From positions 12,399,070 to 12,463,069 of the forward strand of contig NC_064038.1 of NCBI RefSeq assembly GCF_932526225.1: a stretch of DNA of 64,000 nt, in the 5' to 3' direction. The position numbers were made by a program, and so were the translations under genes. Below the pieces are notes generated by a model. The model had not been told where the DNA came from, did no database searches, and saw only the letters and a list, made by a program, of their open reading frames with translations. The number at the start of each line of letters is the position of its first letter. Position 1 is the first letter of the stretch. The DNA comes from Nematostella vectensis. Its lineage: Eukaryota; Cnidaria; Anthozoa; Actiniaria; Edwardsiidae. Positions 29,224-42,500 of this stretch are shown here, one piece after another.

Positions 29224-30191
29224 GTGCAACTTTCAATAGGTGTGCACCAATACTTACAGTAGTAATCTTTGTGCAAAATTAGACAATAAGCGCTGGACGA
29301 TGGAGTAGGGTTAGTATTTCATTCCATGTACACTTATTTGAACTGCTGGGTATAGAAAATGAAAAGGCAAGCAAAAAGGGGAAAAAATTCACGCTAGTTA
29401 GGGGAGTTGGGTGGGGTAGACTGATAAGAAAATCATTTTAAGCGTTCTTTTAACATTCCAAGCAGCAATTCTTTACAGAGATGGAAATAAAGTAATAAAA
29501 CGACCATTCATTATATTAAACCTTTTTGCCGAGCTTTTAGCCCAATGAATCAACAAGATCATTTTGAAACACCTTGCACAAACACAATCTACAAACATAT
29601 TCGCACTGTTTAACCATTTCTAGAGCTTTTAGTATTTATTCTAATGCAGCGCTGTTGGTTTAGCTCGATCCATATAGACTATTTTTACCTATTTCAATAT
29701 TTCCCATCCGACGGCTCATACAATTCTTGGGACTGCGTTTTTGTTCGGTCAATAATAGTTGTTTGTTGAGGTTCTTCGTGTGTGTACAAGCGTAGAGTGT
29801 GTGTCCAGCTCTGTGTGTTTTCCCTTGCCTGTGTTGACGGAGAGGTAATCTCAATGTTTGAGGAAGACAGCTAGTTGAGTTTGTCCGGCAAGAAATGTGT
29901 GCTTATATTATGATACATCAGTCTTTTTAGCTAACGCGGACAAACAAAGCTGAGAGTTACCAAAGAGATATTAAGAAAAGGTTAATACCGAAACTAAAAA
30001 TGTCTCGAGAATAAGGCATTTGTGATTATTTACCCGATATTACCAGAACTATATTCGTTTGCAATATTTCATTGCTTCATATTGCAGCAAGAAAGAAGTT
30101 GATGGATTCAAACATTAAAGTGTCGAAGTGAGGGGAGGGGGGGGGGGGGGGGGGGGGGGAGAGGGGAAGATGCGAATAAAGCGGTTGATCG

Positions 30192-30518
30192 TAACCTGCT
30201 TGCAGGCGTTTACCCGGTGTTTTATGCGCCGAGTAGTGGCCGCCATCTTGTTTTTTTTTCTGGCCGCGCACGAGCTGGGGGAGAGACGAAAAGGCAACCT
30301 CGTTCCCAGGGTCTTTTGGATAATTTTCAATATGGCGTCTAGTCGACAAAGACGGTGAAGACGCAATATTGAAATTTACCCAGAAGACCCTGGGGAAAAG
30401 GTTGACGGAAAAAAGCGCGCGGCCAAAAATCCAAGATGGCGCCCACAAACACTGGAAGTAATGGGTAAACACACACAAAAAAAAACACCGGGTTAAAACT
30501 ACTGCAAGCAGGCTAGGC
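30192..30518. mobile_element. Foldback element with CCTGCTTGCAG ends
   Basis: Left end CCTGCTTGCAGGCGTTTACC pairs imperfectly with the right end ACTACTGCAAGCAGGCTAGG. Inner blocks CCAGGGTCTTTTGGATAATT and GCCGCCATCTTG also have inverted partners. A shorter relative with GCCATCTTGGATTTTT and CGCACGAGCTGG is at 49600-49766. Confidence 0.7.
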
Positions 30519-30706
30519 TGACCGCAATCCGATTTCACTTGCTTGACAGTTTTTTTTAATTTCAATATTGAAATATCTTATCATTTTGGAAAATATCATT
30601 TTTTTTATAAGTTTGCGGTGAAAACTCGTCGCACATGGTGAGCGATTCAAAATGTATATACCTTTCCATACCTTTCACTCTGTCAAAACAATAAATAACA
30701 GATAGA

Positions 30707-30973
30707 ACCTTTTAATAAGAACGTCCAGGTTTTTCAGTCTTATGTGTTCTGAAATGAAGTGTTAAATTGTGTTCATTAATTTAACAACCTAAAGTATTAT
30801 ATTGCTATTGATAATTTGTGTAACTTGTTCTCCTAATAGTACATTGAATACCATATTTTATAAGCACTAAAATTTAAGAACATCGTTAAGAACATTTTCA
30901 GCCTTATAATGCTCGAAAAATAGGAACAGCCCAGCCTCAACTGAAAATTAGACGTTCTTATAAAAAAAAAGAG
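30707..30973. mobile_element. MITE with AAGAACGTC ends, copy 1
   Basis: Starts TTTTAATAAGAACGTCCAGG and ends AATTAGACGTTCTTATAAAA. A part-copy in the opposite orientation starts at 31208 (TTTTTTATAAGAACGTCATT), and a full relative is at 58180-58440. Confidence 0.65.
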
Positions 30974-31207
30974 TGTAAAGCTTTTAGATCCCGGAAATAG
31001 ATTTGAGTATGACGTTCTCTTTTTTAAGCTTAGAAAATCAACCTAAAAAAGATTCTAGATCGATGTCGTGCAGAATAACCAACTGAAACACGACGTAGTT
31101 TTGCTCACAAGAACAGAGTACTGTGAGTAGATAGGATAAAAGAACCACTGTGACCCACAGACATTTATTTTTGATTTCTACCAATTTTGAGAAATCTCAA
31201 AGTACTA

Positions 31208-31370
31208 CACTTTTTTTTATAAGAACGTCATTTTAAGGCTGAATATGTTTTAAAGATGTTCTTAAATTTTATTGTTTATAAGTATTTAATACCCAACGAA
31301 TTATAAGGAAGAGAATAAATCTTAATGATCAATAGCAACAATAAGTTACATTATTTCGTTGTATAGAATA
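31208..31370. mobile_element. AAGAACGTC-type MITE, partial inverted copy
   Basis: Begins TTTTTTATAAGAACGTCATT and AAGGCTGAATATG, the reverse complement of the right part of 30707-30973. The far boundary is unclear. Confidence 0.45.
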
Positions 31371-32224
31371 TAATCCTCTGATTAGTGAAACTCATGACAC
31401 TTTGCGACATCCTGGTTACATTTAATGATCCTTTGCAAGCTGAGTTTACATGTTTGGCTTAAAGTAAAAAGACTACAAATACAAATGAAAGTTTCTTAAA
31501 ATCACCTTAATTGACCAGCTTACAAATACGAAAAAAACATGCAGATAATAAAACAGACACAATCAAAAAAAAGAGAGAGAAAATTCCCTCATTAAGCCAA
31601 TAAAACCGGTAGTTTTCTTACTCGATCTGCATGCCTTTGGTGCGGGCCATTGCTTATGAAGTCCATGATCAAAACGGCATTTTCTCTACGCAACAACGTA
31701 TCTGCCTGGAGAAGCCATACGTTACGCTGTTGGGGGTGAAAGCCTGTTTACTGACACACTATGTCAAGGCTAGAAAGCATGGGGAGTGGTCAGTCTCTCT
31801 CTGGATTTATCACTTCACTTATTTGTTTTGCACTTCTTTACCCCACCTTCCAAAGGAATTCTCGTATAGCACAAACAACTCAATTAATTGACGCCTTTTT
31901 TATATAAGCAATTTCTTGTGCTATTTTATGTATACTGTGTCTGTTAGCTTATATTGAGATCTCACTAAACCCGAGGTTTTAGAGTCACCGTGGCTTAAAG
32001 AAAAGCTGTCTTTATATCTAAGGAATGGCGCAAAGACTTAAAAAGAAAAAAAAATAAAGATTACACCACGCAAAGTACGACAGCAAATTAACGTTTCACG
32101 TCATCCAAGATAGTCTCCAAATTCTAGAAACGTTTCGAGTCTAGCATGAATACTGTTAAATAACCCTTAAGGATTCCTATTAGCTCAGGCGATTAACTAA
32201 AACAATTATAAATCAGTACCCAGC

Positions 32225-32805
32225 AGCTAGGCGCTATTCGGTTATAACTCGATATTACTTCGGAGTTTCTCGGCCCTTCTCGGTAATAAATCGTTCTTCT
32301 TCGATAGTTCCGAAAGGCTTAGTGCTAATCCTTTGCTCATGGGTGACTCTGTGCTCGATCGATGCTATTCGGTCGACTCTATTCTACTCGGTGTTGATTC
32401 GGTGCTATTCGGTTATGACTTGGATCTGAAGTAGTGACCCGGTGCTATTCGCTTGTGGATTGTGATAGAGGTTGACTCGGTGCAACTCGCCTTTGAATCG
32501 ACTTTTGCTTGCTCGGGTGACTCTCAGTTCTATTCTATTATGACAATTCTACTCGAGGCTGGCTCGATGCTATTCGGTTTTGACTCGATTCTGGTCTGGG
32601 GCTATTCGTTACGATTAGAGATGACTCGGTGCTATTCGACAGTTAGAAGCTTCTACTGGGAATGACTCGGTGCTATTAGGTCATGACACGATTCTACTCG
32701 GGAATAACTCGGTGCTATTGAGATCATAACACAATTCTACTCGAGAATGACTCGGTGCTATTAGATCATGACACGATTCTACTCGGGAATAACTCGTTAC
32801 TGTTC
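32225..32805. repeat. Diverged tandem repeat, GACTCGGTGCTATTCGG core
   Basis: The word ACTCGGTGCTATT recurs at irregular spacing. The last ~150 bp form clearer units of about 53 bp, each with ATGACTCGGTGCTATT, then CATGACACGATTCTACTCGG. It lies 0.5-1 kb beyond the SMG5 stop codon, so it may be in the 3' UTR or just past it. Confidence 0.75.
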
Positions 32806-33295
32806 TGTGAACAGGACGATCGAGTGCATATCCCACTCACAAATAAAAATTCAACTACAATCAGGGTCCGTAATACCCCTTACAATGGCTTTTGAAAGGC
32901 CTAAAAACTAAAGGACAACTCTTGCCCTTGAACCACGGCGCGATTGACGCCATTGAAATCTCCAAACGAGCTCCCTCGAAGGAGCCCACAAACGCCTCAA
33001 CATGGCGGCACATCTGTTGAACATTTCTCTACGTGATACAAGGCTTCCCGGTGGTCGGAAGCTTTAGGTGTTAGTAAGTACACTGTATATCGGTGTTCTA
33101 AGCTGTCTAAGGCGTAGTTAACAAGGCCTCGTGCTCCCTGTTCCCGCCAAAACTTACATGTTGTTTCTATACCATTCACAGGTGCTTTACACCTGTTTCC
33201 TCGGGTGAGGTTGGGTTACCATGGCAACTCATGGCACCACGTGTTACTTGATCTCTGCCTGGACCTGGGGTCCATATCCGTCTCCAGTCTCCCTC

Positions 33296-33536
33296 TCAGG
33301 TCACGGACCGCGTGCTCGTGTACTTGGCACAAAACGCGCGCAGCGACTCCACATTGATACCACAATGCCTCGCGAACTCTACCAGCTCCGGGGTGGCTTG
33401 GGTACCGGTGGCGGAACGCTTCCGCTGACCCTTGGCAGGCGGCTCGTAGGAGGCACTTCCGGTGAGGAGAGTGACCAGGCCTGTTCCGGTTTTGTTGGTG
33501 AGGTGGCGGCAGCAGCTGACGATTTGTTTGAAGCGC
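33296..33536 (-). CDS. SMG5: SMG5 exon 19 (terminal, end of PIN domain)
   Basis: Completes the Trp codon from exon 18, then encodes RFKQIVSCCRHLTNKTGTGL, VTLLTG and LVEFARHCGINVESLRAFCA, ending in TGA at 33296-33298. Aligned with TLYKILDSCKQL, VTIITG and VDIKNVLDFYKQW of human. The acceptor TGCCTTCTCGCCAG gives the right phase. Confidence 0.93.
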
Positions 33537-36500
33537 CTGGCGAGAAGGCACAAGTCACGTGTCAGGGTGTCGAACAAATAGAAATATAATCATTATACTC
33601 CGTCTTTACTTAAACAGCCCGGCGCATAGGCCATCCCAGCTATAAGCTTGCACGCGCATTACCATAGAAACGTACCTCAACTACTAGAATGCAAGCGCGC
33701 GCTGCATGACGGTAGTTGAGGTAAGTTTCCATATGCCGCATGCCTATAGCTGGAATGGCCTATTCGTACGGCTTGAGAGCTGTTTCTGCGCGCCAAGTCT
33801 CAGGACAGATTAGCCTATGAGATTAAGAGCAGCACAGCAGTCCCGGGATTCAAACTGAAGAATTATCTCTTAAAACAGCCTATTCTTGATCTTTTTTTTT
33901 TTTTCATTTCTTTTTAAAATGACATCCTTTTTTTTTATATGACACCTTTTCCATTGTTCTTGCAAGTCATTTATTTCACTAATAAAAATACCTATGAATA
34001 ATTTACAATATTAAAGAACGGGGAGGGTTTGATGTATCAGCAGGGAAAAAGTGGGGTTTAATACGAACTCATTAAAAATGGATGAATTTAATGACTAGAA
34101 TACTAATGAGGAGAAGGTTAAAAACTAGATATTAACCGTGAATACTAATGAATCATATTAAACCTTGAGTAGAAATGAGAAAGAAAAACACCACTTTTTC
34201 GCCGCAGATTTACAATGTGATAAAAAGAACGATTGAATATCAACAGTGTGTCGATTTAATTGTCATGGCAGCAAAATTTGCTTTCGTAACCCTTCGAAAT
34301 TCAACAATAAGTTCAGCCAAAATTATATGTGCAATTTTAGAAAATTATTCCACCAGCAAACTGTGGTGTGAAAATTATTCCACCAGCAGACTGTGGTGTG
34401 GCTATTTGAGGCGTCTACTCACTCGTTTCGCTTGTTCATTGTCGTCGACATTTAAGTTTTTGAAATAAGATATTTGGCTTAATAAAAATAAGTCGCTCTT
34501 CTTCGCTTTCAGTGAGCTCCATTCTCGCAGCGTGCTCACACTGAAACTCCGAGTTACGAAAATTTTGCAATTCCTTTGGAAATTGACTCCTTGATTGTGT
34601 ACAGTATTGATCTAATGAGCTTTGTGCAATCCAACTCTCCTAGGTTTTCTTGCAGGTCAATAATAACCTAAACCATGTTTGATTTTTATTCCAAAAAATG
34701 TAAACTTTTATTGAGTTTTGTCTTTTTTTCTTTAAATTGTTATTTACTAGGTATAGATAATTTCAAGAGAGCATAAAATAAGAGAGGGCACTTTGGTATT
34801 ACCCGCGCGCCATGTCGATTCCGAATCTGGCTATTTTTAGTAACCACCACCGCATTTAAGAATTTGGAAATAAAACTTATAAATCATCACCATCTTATCG
34901 GATTACGAAATTCAGCTGTTTACTGATTCCACCACGCCTAGGCAAACCACCTATATTCTACAGCTTGTCTTTATTCTTTTAAATAATTGCCAATTTTGTC
35001 ACTTTTTGTCATACCACCTAGTAATTCTACAGCTTGTCTTCATTCTTTTTGTCATACCACCTAGTTATTCTACTGCTTGTCTTTATTCTTTTTGTCAGTA
35101 ATTCTAAAGCTTGTCTTCATTCTTTTTGTCATACCACCTAGTTATTCTACTGCTTGTCTTTATTCTTTTTGTCATACCATCTAGTTATTCTACAGCTTGT
35201 CTTTATTCTTTTTGTCATACCACCAGTTATTGCACAGCTTGTCTTTATTCTTTTTGTCATACCACCTAGTTATTCTACTGCTTGCCTTTATTCTTTTTGT
35301 CAGTAATTCTAAAGCTTGTCTTCATTCTGTTTGTCATACCACCTAGTTATTTTACTGCTTGTCCTTAATTCTTTTTGTCATACCATCTAGTTATTCTACA
35401 GCTTGTCTTTATTCTTTTTGTCATACCACCTAGTTATTCTACTGCTTGCCTTTATTCTTTTTGTCAGTAATTCTAAAGCTTGTCTTCATTCTGTTTGTCA
35501 TACCACCTAGTTATTTTACTGCTTGTCCTTAATTCTTTTTGTCATACCATCTAGTTATTCTACAGCTTGTCTTTATTCTTTCTTGTCATACCATCTAGTT
35601 ATTCTACAGCTTGTCTTTATTCTTTTTGTCATACCACCTAGTTATTCTACTGCTTGTCTTTATTTTTTTTTTGTCACACCAAGGTTGTGTCTGGTCCACA
35701 CGACCAGTAATTGTTTTGCTTTCTGTTTTGTTGTTTGAATCTCTTTGTGATTTGCGTTCACATACCGAGAAAAAAGAAAAACGCATTTAATCAAGAAAAA
35801 ATGAAAAACATTTGTAAACTCAAATTACCTCCTTATTACATACGCCGATGTCGGTGTTCGAAAAAAAAAAAATGGCAAAAAACGAATGACAAAAATGGCC
35901 ACTTTATATAATCAATGGAAAGGGAATCAATATAGGGGTATGCGCGCTTTCTTGCCCCAAAGACAATGTAAGCCAATTAGATGAGCTTTGTAACCAGAGG
36001 GATTTTGTCTTCCGGAATCCGTTCTCGTGCGCTCTTAAAACTTTTTGCCACGTCGACTGGCTGGTCGAATTTATGTCAATCATTGTGGGTACGGTAGCGC
36101 GCGTCGCACAGATAAATTGGCGTGAAAACTAGACTTTAAAAATCAGCAAGAGCTCTATTGTGGCGCTTTATTTTGTTTGAATTTTGTCAAAATGTGTGGT
36201 TGGAAAGGACAAAAGGAAATATGAATCACAGGATGTTGTATTTATTAGCGGAGCGGCAGGTAGCTTCCAAAGAAAACCATAAAAACAAACCAGTCACGGT
36301 GTCGGCATCCTAAGATCTTCTCGTCAGGAGACTTTTCCGTTCGTTCCACACAGTTTTTATAACTATCTATTTGCTTGCGGCGTTAAAAAACAACTCTCAA
36401 AATCAAAGTGGTAAAACTACGTGATTAAATAATAAAAACGTGTTCAATTTCAAAACTTGGTTGAGACACAAGTAATCTCTTGTGTGTTTCATTTAGTCCT

Positions 36501-39500
36501 CCTACTGAAAATGTGTCTATTTCCATCGAATGACTTTGGAAAGCATTTGCGATAGTTTTTATTAAACTTCTATTCGGAGGGGGGGGGGGGGGGGCGTTGT
36601 GTTTTGCGGTATTGCGGTATTGGTCCTTTTTTGTACGAGATTGCGGTAAAAGAACAAAGAACAAGCGGTGATGCAGTATTTCAAACACTGCGAAAAGCGA
36701 GATTAAGCTTTTAAAACGGCAGTATTGCGGTAAAAAAAAAATAAAAATATTGCGGGGTTGCGGGGTTGCGGTGTTAACTTGATGTTGCGCGTGCTCTTCA
36801 AAATTTCGTCCTTCTGTGCGGTATGCGATGTTTTTGAAAAGTTTGTGCGGTATTGCGGTAATAAGACCCCCAACGAATTATTGGAATAAAGTCAATAAAG
36901 CGTTTTCTAGATGGCTATTTCGAGAGGTTAGACTTGTAAAACTGAATTTAAGCAATAGTTGAGGTGTGGCTGATAAGGGTTTTTTTTTAATAAAATGGGC
37001 ATCATATATGTTATAAAATACAATGGGAAGGGCTACTAGAAAAGAGATTGTATGAACGAAACTAACATAGCAGAGCCGTTAAAGGGGAAACATCATATAT
37101 TGCGCATTCAGATTGACGCATGCAGATTTCAGCTAGGCTCGATTTCCAGCGGTCGCTAGGCCTCATCGGCCCCACTAACAGCTGGAACAATGGTCACGCA
37201 CGCTTGTCCGTGACGTCACATCCGGTATTATGCAACTTATTTGCATCTATTCGAGCTAAAAAACACCCAGAAACACTCGAATACACGAGGAGGTGCAAAA
37301 TCAGCATTTCAAAGCCAAACATAGCTCGCTAAAATGTGCAAAGTAGAAAAATAAGTACCAACGGATGTTAGCGCAGGGACCGCGGAACCGGTATTGCCCG
37401 AGCAATACCAGAAATCGGCGAGATTCGCTAGAACCCTCAGAAAGTGCTCGAGTTAAGCGGAAATCAGTGCCATTTTTCGAAATTTTCTCGGGGGGAGAAC
37501 CCCCCCGAACCCCCCTACTGGGGCTCGGGCCGTAGGCCCTTCGCGGCGACGGCCTCCGGCCGCCGCGGCTCCGCGGTCAGTTATGGCCAAAGAGTTGGCA
37601 ATACCAAGATCACGCCCGCTCCGCGGGCCCTGTAGCGATCACTCTCTGGCGCGACAACATGTACATAGAATATTTTTTTCAACCCGAACGGTTCTCCGAA
37701 GCCTGTAGGATAAACACACCCGTTCCGTGTAAAAGATAATTCAAAGCTATTGACATAGATTACAAAAAACATCTCTATCGGAAACATTTTAATACTGCTA
37801 ATCCATCGGATTTTGGATTGAAGACTTCAAGCTTTTTACTTGAGCCTTTCTAATGGTTAGCGGTCATCTGCATGAGAGCTATCCAGGCGCTTTTCTGATT
37901 GGCTGATATTCCAATCGCAGGACAAACGACCAGACCAGTTATCCAGCCGTTGATGGGAGCACGTACTGCGGGCTCAATGCAACGAGCTGGAAATCGAGCT
38001 TGAATTCAGACTTCAGGCAAATACTCGCGGGTCTCAAGGCTAACAGAGATATTTCCAGAGTCCTTTGCAGCGGTCTTTGTCAGCTATATTAAAAACGCCT
38101 AAACGAGTTAAATTGTTCATTCGAATATATACTCATTTATTATTAGCGTCTTTTGTCAGCTCACTGTTAAACCGTTCTTACGCAAATAATATACAACAGA
38201 CCAATCTTTGGTTAATATAACCTCCTAGAGTAATCATATTTTCTTATTAATTTTTTGTCATTGCAAAAGAAAAAATTAATTATGCAGTTTCTGCGACCCT
38301 TTGTGCCGGCGTATCAGCATGTCACTGTAAAGTTCGTATTAAAAATATACACAGAATAATAGTATTCGTAAAAATACACCTTTTTCAATAAAGTTTGACT
38401 ATATAAGAGAATGAAAAATCGAAAAAGGTTTGGCCAATAATAATGTTTTCTTGTATTAAAAATTCGTTCATTCATTACAAGGGCCTCGCTACAAACATAA
38501 CTTATGCCTAGTGCACACTAGTGACATAACGACAGAACAACATAGGCGCGTGCACTCTTTTAAGCCCGGCATAACGACATGACAATAATGACATAAAAGA
38601 AAAAACATTTTTTTCCCTTATGTCGTTATTGCCATGTCGTTATGCCGGGCTTGTGTCAAAATGACGAACTATTCACACTTGGATTTCCCTAACCAGTGGT
38701 GTGTGTGGCATTCATCACTTTCCATTTTCTTATTGTCAAACTTAATTGAAATAGGTGTATACGAGCAGTGTCTGTGGTCCTTTGTGTGAGAGTACAATCA
38801 TTTTATTTATAAGGGCTATTGCGCGCGTCCTCGACCAGTGAGTGGCCATATTACCGTAAATGCGACCACCAGTAAATTGCAAATCGACGGCAGTGCTACT
38901 TTGAACATAACACCAGTTATTTTACAGTACAATAGCAACAAGAAAACAAAGCCGTTACAAAAAAGGAAAGCCACAAAAAAGAAAAAAAACAATAACAAAT
39001 AACCAAAGTAACAAAACAACAAAATAATTACCAGTTATTTGAAAATAAGTTATCAGCCATATATCAAGTTTCGCCGAGATTCATATCATATATGAATATA
39101 AATATTTTATAGTCATCTTGTGATGATCTTTAATATAGCAGGAAATACTCTACTTTCTTAATAAAAAGAACAAAAATTAACAACAATAATATTAATAATA
39201 ATAATAAAGGAAATAATAATAAAGGACAATAATAATAATAAAGGAAACACTTTTGACTTTCTATACTTTTTTCTAAATGTTTTGTTTTCTTTACAAGGAA
39301 AAATAGTAAAATCGCGAATATTGATGGGTCATCGTAAAATCGGAAATATCGTCAGATCGGTCATCGTACAATCGGAAGAAGTTGTTAGATCGGTCATCAT
39401 AAAATCGCAAAATATCGACATTGCTAGAAATAAGGAGTGATGTCGGTTGATCGGTCAGGTCGTTAGACTGCGATAAAATCGGTCTATCTACAATAACCCC

Positions 39501-42500
39501 AATTGATATTTTGCTAATGTAAATTATCTAGCGTTCAAAATTTAAATTATTTCGGGTTCAAATTGGTAAGGAAACAAAGGGTGTCTGCAAATGGAAAAAA
39601 CAAATTACCTCATAGTAAACTATCCTTAGTCTTCAATAACAAGAGTTTAATAACAAGTGCTTACCGCGCAATACGAAAAAAAAATGACAAAGCAAGGCTC
39701 AAAGAGACGAAAACAGAAAGATGTATAAAACAAAATGATTCATAGAAAGCCCCCCTTATTTTGCGATAGAAAGAGTTTAATTGCGCGCTTTGGAATACAT
39801 AAGTCAAAGCCGCGCAATACGAAAAAAAATAGACAAAGCAAGGCTCTAAATAGATAACGAGAACAGATAGATTTAAAAAACAAAATGATGCATAGATAGC
39901 TACCCTAATTTTGCGATAGTAAGAGTTTAATTGCGCGCTTTCGAGGATACAAGTGATAGCCGCGCAATGCGAAAAAAATACAAAACAAACTCCAAAGACA
40001 TGATGTTTCAAACAAATTATCTCATTTTTCGATAGTAGGAATTTAATTGCGCACTATTGTGTGTATTAAGTACTAGCGGCGCAGCGAAAAACAAGGAGCC
40101 CTCATTTAACAGAAACCCCTGCGGAAGCGATCATCAACTGAGCCTAATCTCATTCTCGCTTGCTTCTAAGTACGAAAGCAGCGAGAGTGCAGATTGTCTG
40201 GAGCTACGCGATACGAAACTCTTTCACTTTGGCTCATTAGAGTGTAGTAAGAGCAGCTGATGTGTTCGGTATCACCCAAGGCTGTGCATTGGATGGTTAG
40301 ACTTCGCTTCCATTAGAAGGGCATTAATTGGTGGTATGAGACATTGAGGCAGCCATGGGTTAATTAAGGCTATAGCAGGGAAAGTTTATATAACGGTTCA
40401 CACAAAATAGAACGTGCGATTATTAGTATTAAAGACGCTTGAAAATATATGCGAAAATAATGTGTGACAAAATAAAATTATTTGGTTGAGCGAGCATGCA
40501 AAAATTTATTTGGAATGAGGGATGCAAATAGAAAAGACAATAAAAAACATAATAAAGGTAATCGATTATTTATTGTTTACCCTCGTTTAGAAGATATTCG
40601 ACGAATAAACGCCATTGGCTGATTGTCACATGTTTTGCTGGAAACCATTTATCAGCTGTCGCGTGCGATCACGTGTCATTCACGTGGTTGTCAAGTGTCT
40701 TTTTTTTAGAAAATGTTTGGGAAGGCGTTTTTGAATAATCTTTAAGATTTTTTTTAAGTTCATAAGAATACCGGAGAGATTTTCAGTAGAATGAAGGAAC
40801 ATTAAAAAAACTGGAATATAACATTCAAAGGAGCGTGTGCGCATATTGAAATAAGTCTATTTGCCTGAGTGAAAAATTACAACAACACTGTACGGTTCTT
40901 GTTTCTCATAAAGGTACATGCTGTACATACAAAGCAAGGGCCGAAGCAGGGGGTGGGGCACGGGGGGCACGTGCCTTCAACCCCCCCCCCCCCCCCCCCA
41001 ATATTACCTTAAGCAAGCACGACGGCGACGGCTAGGACAACGAGATTGAAAAAGATGGGTTCGCGCTTGGCGATCAATTATAATATTTAATTGCAATGGA
41101 ATTAGCGAAACATTATAGGCAGAGATAGATAAACATGAACTAAGGACATTATTTCTACAGTAGCGAACGTGGTTAGAGGAGTTTTCACGGCAAACGTCCG
41201 CGTCCTTAATTGACCGTGAAAGTTGGAGTTTTCACGTCGCGGTTTTATGGAAAACAGACAGAACGCATTTCCACGTGCTACTATGGAATCAAATCCCATT
41301 GTTTTTTGCCGTCGTCGTCCACGTTCCAGTCGTCGTTGCTTAAGGTCCCTATTTAGAGGCCTGGTATGGCTATGAATACGGAGTTTACCATATACTTCAG
41401 ACGTGATCAAATATAAACGTGCACAGCGCACACACAATACGGAGTTTATCATCTACTTAAGACATACATACCACACGGACACATCCTCGTAACGAGCTTT
41501 CTTGCCCTCGTGTTCTACAGACTCGCTGTCCTTCTGCGCGCGAATCCACCTACAGGTCACAAACACACTTAGATATAACCACAAGGGGATCCGTCAGGTC
41601 TCAGTCTGTCCGCCTGTCAGTCCATCCGTCTGATAGTGTTTTGTCCGTCTGCATGTTCATCTTTTCATCTGTCCGTTTATCTGTCAGTCCGTCCGTCTGA
41701 TAGTTTATTGTCCGTCTTCATGTTCATCCGTTCATCGGTCAGTTTAACGGTCCGCCTGTTTCTTTTATTTATTTTTCGCCCACCTACCCATTCTAAGTGT
41801 TCCTTGATGACTCTCACCTGTTTCCACGTTTGAACTCTGCCTCGAGGTACTTGATAGTTTCGCGGGCACCGTTGTCATACTTTTTCAACTCGTCAAGCGC
41901 TGCGATGACTATGGAAAAAAAGAGGTTTTCAAAAGAATTCTTTCAGACTACATAGTAGGAGCTACTCAACAACCATACCAACATAGTAGGAGCTACTCAA
42001 CAACCATACCAACATAGTAGGAGCTACTCAACAACCATACCAACATAGTAGGAGCTACTCAACAACCATACCAACATAGTGGGAGCTACTCAACAACCAT
42101 ACCAACATAGTAGGAGCTACTCAACAACCATACCAACATAGTAGGAGCTACTCAACAACCATACCAACATAGTGGGAGCTACTCAACAAAGAATCACTGG
42201 GATGCAGATTGTTCAAATGGCACATATGAGAAAATTCTGTGCAATTTTTTTTAGCAGAGCATGTTCGTGCATCATTGCATAGCCTTTTGCGTGACATGCT
42301 CGCATTACAAGTATGGATGGCCTTATTTTCTTCCTTACTATTATTTTGGCATGGGATCATTATTACATGACATTTGCCCAAAAGATACATAAATCACAGC
42401 CTTGGCTACATAAACCACCAGGAGAATTTGCGTCACACAGTGTCACGATTTAATGGTACATTGCGTGACATGACAACGAGTCCCGTTGTGTGATTATAAG

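Larger units (their letters stand above)
19720..33295. other. 13.6-kb intergenic region between Groucho and SMG5
   Basis: No ORF here resembles a protein, and I find no tRNA or rRNA. It must hold the Groucho promoter and 5' leader at its left end and the SMG5 3' UTR at its right end; neither is marked by a clear TATA box or poly(A) signal. Recognisable contents are a shared repeat at 25195-25445, a long G tract near 25591-25616, a G-quadruplex-type run near 25847-25888, foldbacks at 28928-29223 and 30192-30518, a palindromic element at 30707-30973 with an inverted partner at 31208-31370, and a diverged tandem repeat at 32225-32805. Confidence 0.6.
33537..41471. other. SMG5: SMG5 intron 18, 7.9 kb, repeat-rich
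   Basis: Contains a foldback (33626-33763), a 43-bp minisatellite (34946-35681), a TTGCGG-rich patch (36595-36865), a GC-rich block (37370-37640), a foldback (38562-38652), a 140-bp tandem repeat (39600-40095) and a poly-C repeat (40935-41005). No protein-like ORF. It is by far the longest intron of the gene. Confidence 0.8.

Noticed and set aside
33216-33589. ORFs of 111 and 122 codons overlapping the SMG5 terminal exon
   Set aside because: They are other-frame shadows of exon 19; only the frame ending at 33296 matches SMG5.
35523-35738. Plus-strand ORF with repeated SYSTACLY words
   Set aside because: It is a read-through of the 43-bp minisatellite, without splice sites or family match.
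41102-41452. 116-codon minus-strand ORF next to SMG5 exon 18 as an alternative 3' end
   Set aside because: It has no PIN-domain character and no acceptor in the right phase; the true continuation is at 33296-33536.
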